Assembly: GCF_004364245.1 (NCBI RefSeq)
Contig: NZ_SOAV01000003.1
Coordinates: 1-64,000 of the forward strand
Direction of reading: 5' to 3'
DNA: 64,000 nt
Origin: Streptomyces sp. BK208
GTDB taxonomy: Bacteria > Actinomycetota > Actinomycetes > Streptomycetales > Streptomycetaceae
Shown here in pieces: positions 61,776-64,000 of the stretch (position 1 is its first letter; every line of letters begins with the position of its first letter). The notes under the pieces are model-generated. The model worked only from the letters and a program-made list of their open reading frames with translations. It had not been told where the DNA came from and did not search any database. A program made the position numbers and the translations under genes.

Positions 61776-62148
61776 TCGTGTACAGGTCGAGGATGTCCGG
61801 AATGGGTACGACGCCCGGCCCACCGGCGTGCACCCAGCCGGCGATGTCCTCGGTGGCGTCCGGGTCGTTGACCAGGCCCAGCCAGACGGGCCGGGCGCCG
61901 GCGGCCCGGCCCTCGGACGAGGGCTGGACGACGATGACGTTGGCCTGCTCGCAGACGTCCAGGCAGCCGGAGACCCGCACCGGCACCTGAGCGCGCAGGC
62001 GTGCCGTCTGAGCCGCGTGGTCGACGCCGGTCACCTTGGGGGTGCCGCAGCAGCAGTCGCGGCAGACGGTGACGCGGCACGGCACGGAGCCGGCCGCCGT
62101 CTCGGTCCGGGCGTCGTCGGTGGTGGGTCCGGTCGGCGTTGCGGGCAT
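61753..62148 (-). CDS. (2Fe-2S) ferredoxin-domain protein under B12 riboswitch
   Basis: 131 residues of thioredoxin-like 2Fe-2S ferredoxin type. Cysteines lie in VPCRVTVCRDCCCGTPK near residue 25-35 and SGCLDVCEQANVIVVQP near 65, the pattern of cluster ligands. GWVHAGGPGVVPIPDILDLY closes the domain. A cobalamin riboswitch upstream means expression falls when B12 is plentiful, so it probably serves corrinoid synthesis or an alternative to a B12-dependent step. It overlaps the 3' end of the convergent ATPase gene by 23 bp. Confidence 0.88.
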   Translation of the reverse strand: MPATPTGPTTDDARTETAAGSVPCRVTVCRDCCCGTPKVTGVDHAAQTARLRAQVPVRVSGCLDVCEQANVIVVQPSSEGRAAGARPVWLGLVNDPDATEDIAGWVHAGGPGVVPIPDILDLYTISPPRRG

Positions 62149-62199
62149 GCGGTGCCGTCCCTCTCTCCGGGGAGATCCGCCCCGGTGGTCCGTCGAGGA

Positions 62200-62400
62200 G
62201 GCGACCGCGTGAGTCTCCTGGCTCTCGGGTCGATGCCCGCCCCGGCCTTCCCACCCGCTGCCGGGCAGTGGCCTGTCGGGACGCGCTCGCCGATCACAGT
62301 GGCGGGACCGCGCCGGATTCGCACCGGCTTCCTCGTCCGCCGTCGCCCTGTCGCCGCCATCCTCCCATCCGGGCAGGCCGTGCCGCGTACCCGGTTCCGG
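62200..62400 (-). promoter_or_regulatory. Cobalamin riboswitch
   Basis: On the minus strand the order is GCCGGTGCGAATCCGGC (62312-62328), GGTCCCGCCACTGTGA just after it, GGGAAGGC in the middle, and the B12 box GAGCCAGGAGACTC (about 62211-62224). This is the canonical core of adenosylcobalamin riboswitches. The box ends about 60 nt before the ferredoxin ATG, leaving room for a ribosome-site-sequestering or terminator stem. Outer boundaries are approximate. Confidence 0.88.
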
Positions 62401-62657
62401 CCGTCGCCCCGGCTCCCGGGGTGGCGGCGCCCGCGCGGGGGGGGCAGGTTCAGCCAGGCTCAACCTGCCCTTGCGGATGGGGCGTTGTTCGCGGCTCAGG
62501 ATGCCGGCGTGGGGACCTCCCCGTTCCGCCGTCCTTCGAAGGAGATCCTGTCCGGTATGCGCTGGAGCGTGCTGCTCGCCGCCGCCGACTGCCGGCGACC
62601 GCGAGTGTCACGCTGACCCTGCGCCGCGCGGGAGACTCCGGTCGCGCGCCGCCCCCG
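62401..62657. other. Intergenic stretch between riboswitch and response regulator
   Basis: No supported gene. GGCAGGTT (62443-62450) and AACCTGCC (62462-62469) form an inverted repeat, possibly part of the ferredoxin promoter region or a terminator for the minus-strand response regulator. Confidence 0.45.
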
Positions 62658-63103
62658 TCAGGCCCGGCGCCGGGGCAGTCGTACCACCTGCACGAAGAAG
62701 TCGTCGATCTGGCGGACGGCGGCGATGAACTGGTCCAGGTCGACGGGCTTGGTGACGTAGGCGTTCGCGTGCAGCCGGTAGCTGCGCAGGATGTCCTCCT
62801 CGGCGGACGAGGTGGTGAGCACGACCACGGGGATGTCGCTCAGGCCGTCGTCGGACTTGATCTGCTCCAGCACCTGGCGCCCGTCGTACTTGGGCAGGTT
62901 GAGGTCGAGCAGGATGAGATCGGGACGCGGGGCCTCGCTGTGCCGGCCGCGCCGGTAGAGGAAGTCGAGGGCCTCCTCGCCGTCCCGCACGACGTGCAGG
63001 GTGTTGCCGATCTTGTTGTCCTCGAACGCCTCGCGGGTCATCAGTTCGTCGCCCGGGTCGTCCTCCACGAGGAGTACGTCGATGGGGGTCGCGTCGTAGG
63101 TCG

Positions 63104-63107
<4 letters not shown>
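62658..63107 (-). CDS. Single-domain response regulator (CheY/Rcp1-like)
   Basis: 149 residues, a receiver domain only. Acidic pocket DVLLVEDDPGDELM near residue 10-20. Phospho-acceptor Asp in PDLILLDLNLPKYDGRQVLE near 66. Switch Thr in IPVVVLTTSSAEEDILRSY. Lys in NAYVTKPVDLDQFIAAVRQ. The ~30-residue insert before the phospho-Asp is typical of the phytochrome-associated Rcp1 group. There is no output domain, so it acts by protein interaction. Its ATG overlaps the kinase stop (ATGA), so the pair is co-translated and works as a two-component system. Confidence 0.93.

Positions 63108-64000
<893 letters not shown>

Overview
The window is high-GC actinomycete DNA, almost certainly from a Streptomyces chromosome. 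Evidence for this: strong third-position GC, GTG and TTG starts with purine-rich ribosome sites, rare TTA leucine codons, TetR, LysR and LacI regulators next to their targets, secreted glycoside hydrolases with Sec or Tat signals, GAF-ANTAR and anti-sigma-type ATPase genes, and a cobalamin riboswitch. No rRNA, tRNA, CRISPR array or replication origin was seen. The many broken genes and transposon fragments in the left 37 kb suggest an accessory, chromosome-arm-like region.

Layout. 1-5.6 kb: SDR and hydrolase remnants broken by an ISAs1-type and an IS3-type element, plus an intact divergent SDR/TetR pair. 5.8-8.6 kb: a small secreted protein, a cupin and a bicovalent-flavin (BBE-type) oxidoreductase. 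8.6-16 kb: a partly decayed defence-like island with a KAP-NTPase remnant, an excisionase-like HTH protein, a membrane-anchored Mrr-type nuclease, a caspase-like peptidase fused to a superfamily-1 helicase and translationally coupled to an EACC1-type protein, and a frameshifted third gene. 16-19.6 kb: LysR, PrpF-type isomerase and dicarboxylate-type permease. 19.6-22.5 kb: two IS5-family elements, one carrying a passenger gene, then a pcaD fragment.

22.9-29 kb is a plant-polysaccharide block. GH27 alpha-galactosidase and a GH43 enzyme share a divergent promoter region holding four TTCGAA-type palindromes. A CebR-like LacI regulator lies divergent from a GH6 cellulase, with CebR-type boxes between them. 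29.4-36.9 kb is a LysR-controlled, tightly overlapping catabolic operon (FAH hydrolase, cyclase-family hydrolase, flavin monooxygenase, ACMSD-type amidohydrolase, two-domain VOC dioxygenase, second FAH hydrolase). It probably does oxidative ring hydroxylation and cleavage of an aromatic acid. Its 3' end is decaying (metallo-beta-lactamase fragment, truncated SDR).

37.5-42.9 kb holds a beta-trefoil-like protein, a secreted seven-blade YVTN propeller, three tandem paralogous ~100-residue proteins with matching upstream elements, a GAF-ANTAR regulator and a HATPase. 43-48 kb holds a LysR/hydrolase pair, a second copy of the small secreted four-cysteine protein, a nitroreductase, a hexuloisomerase-like SIS protein and a triosephosphate-isomerase-like protein. 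48.4-61.8 kb is a glycan uptake and hydrolysis cluster: two related TetR regulators, GH1, GH20, an oligopeptide-type binding protein, GH3, an SGNH esterase, and an ABC importer in which one permease is fused to an ATPase. Four copies of a 25-bp operator (RAAAACC-N11-GGTTTTY) mark its promoters. 61.7-64 kb has a B12-riboswitch-controlled 2Fe-2S protein and a coupled response regulator/histidine kinase pair running off the edge.
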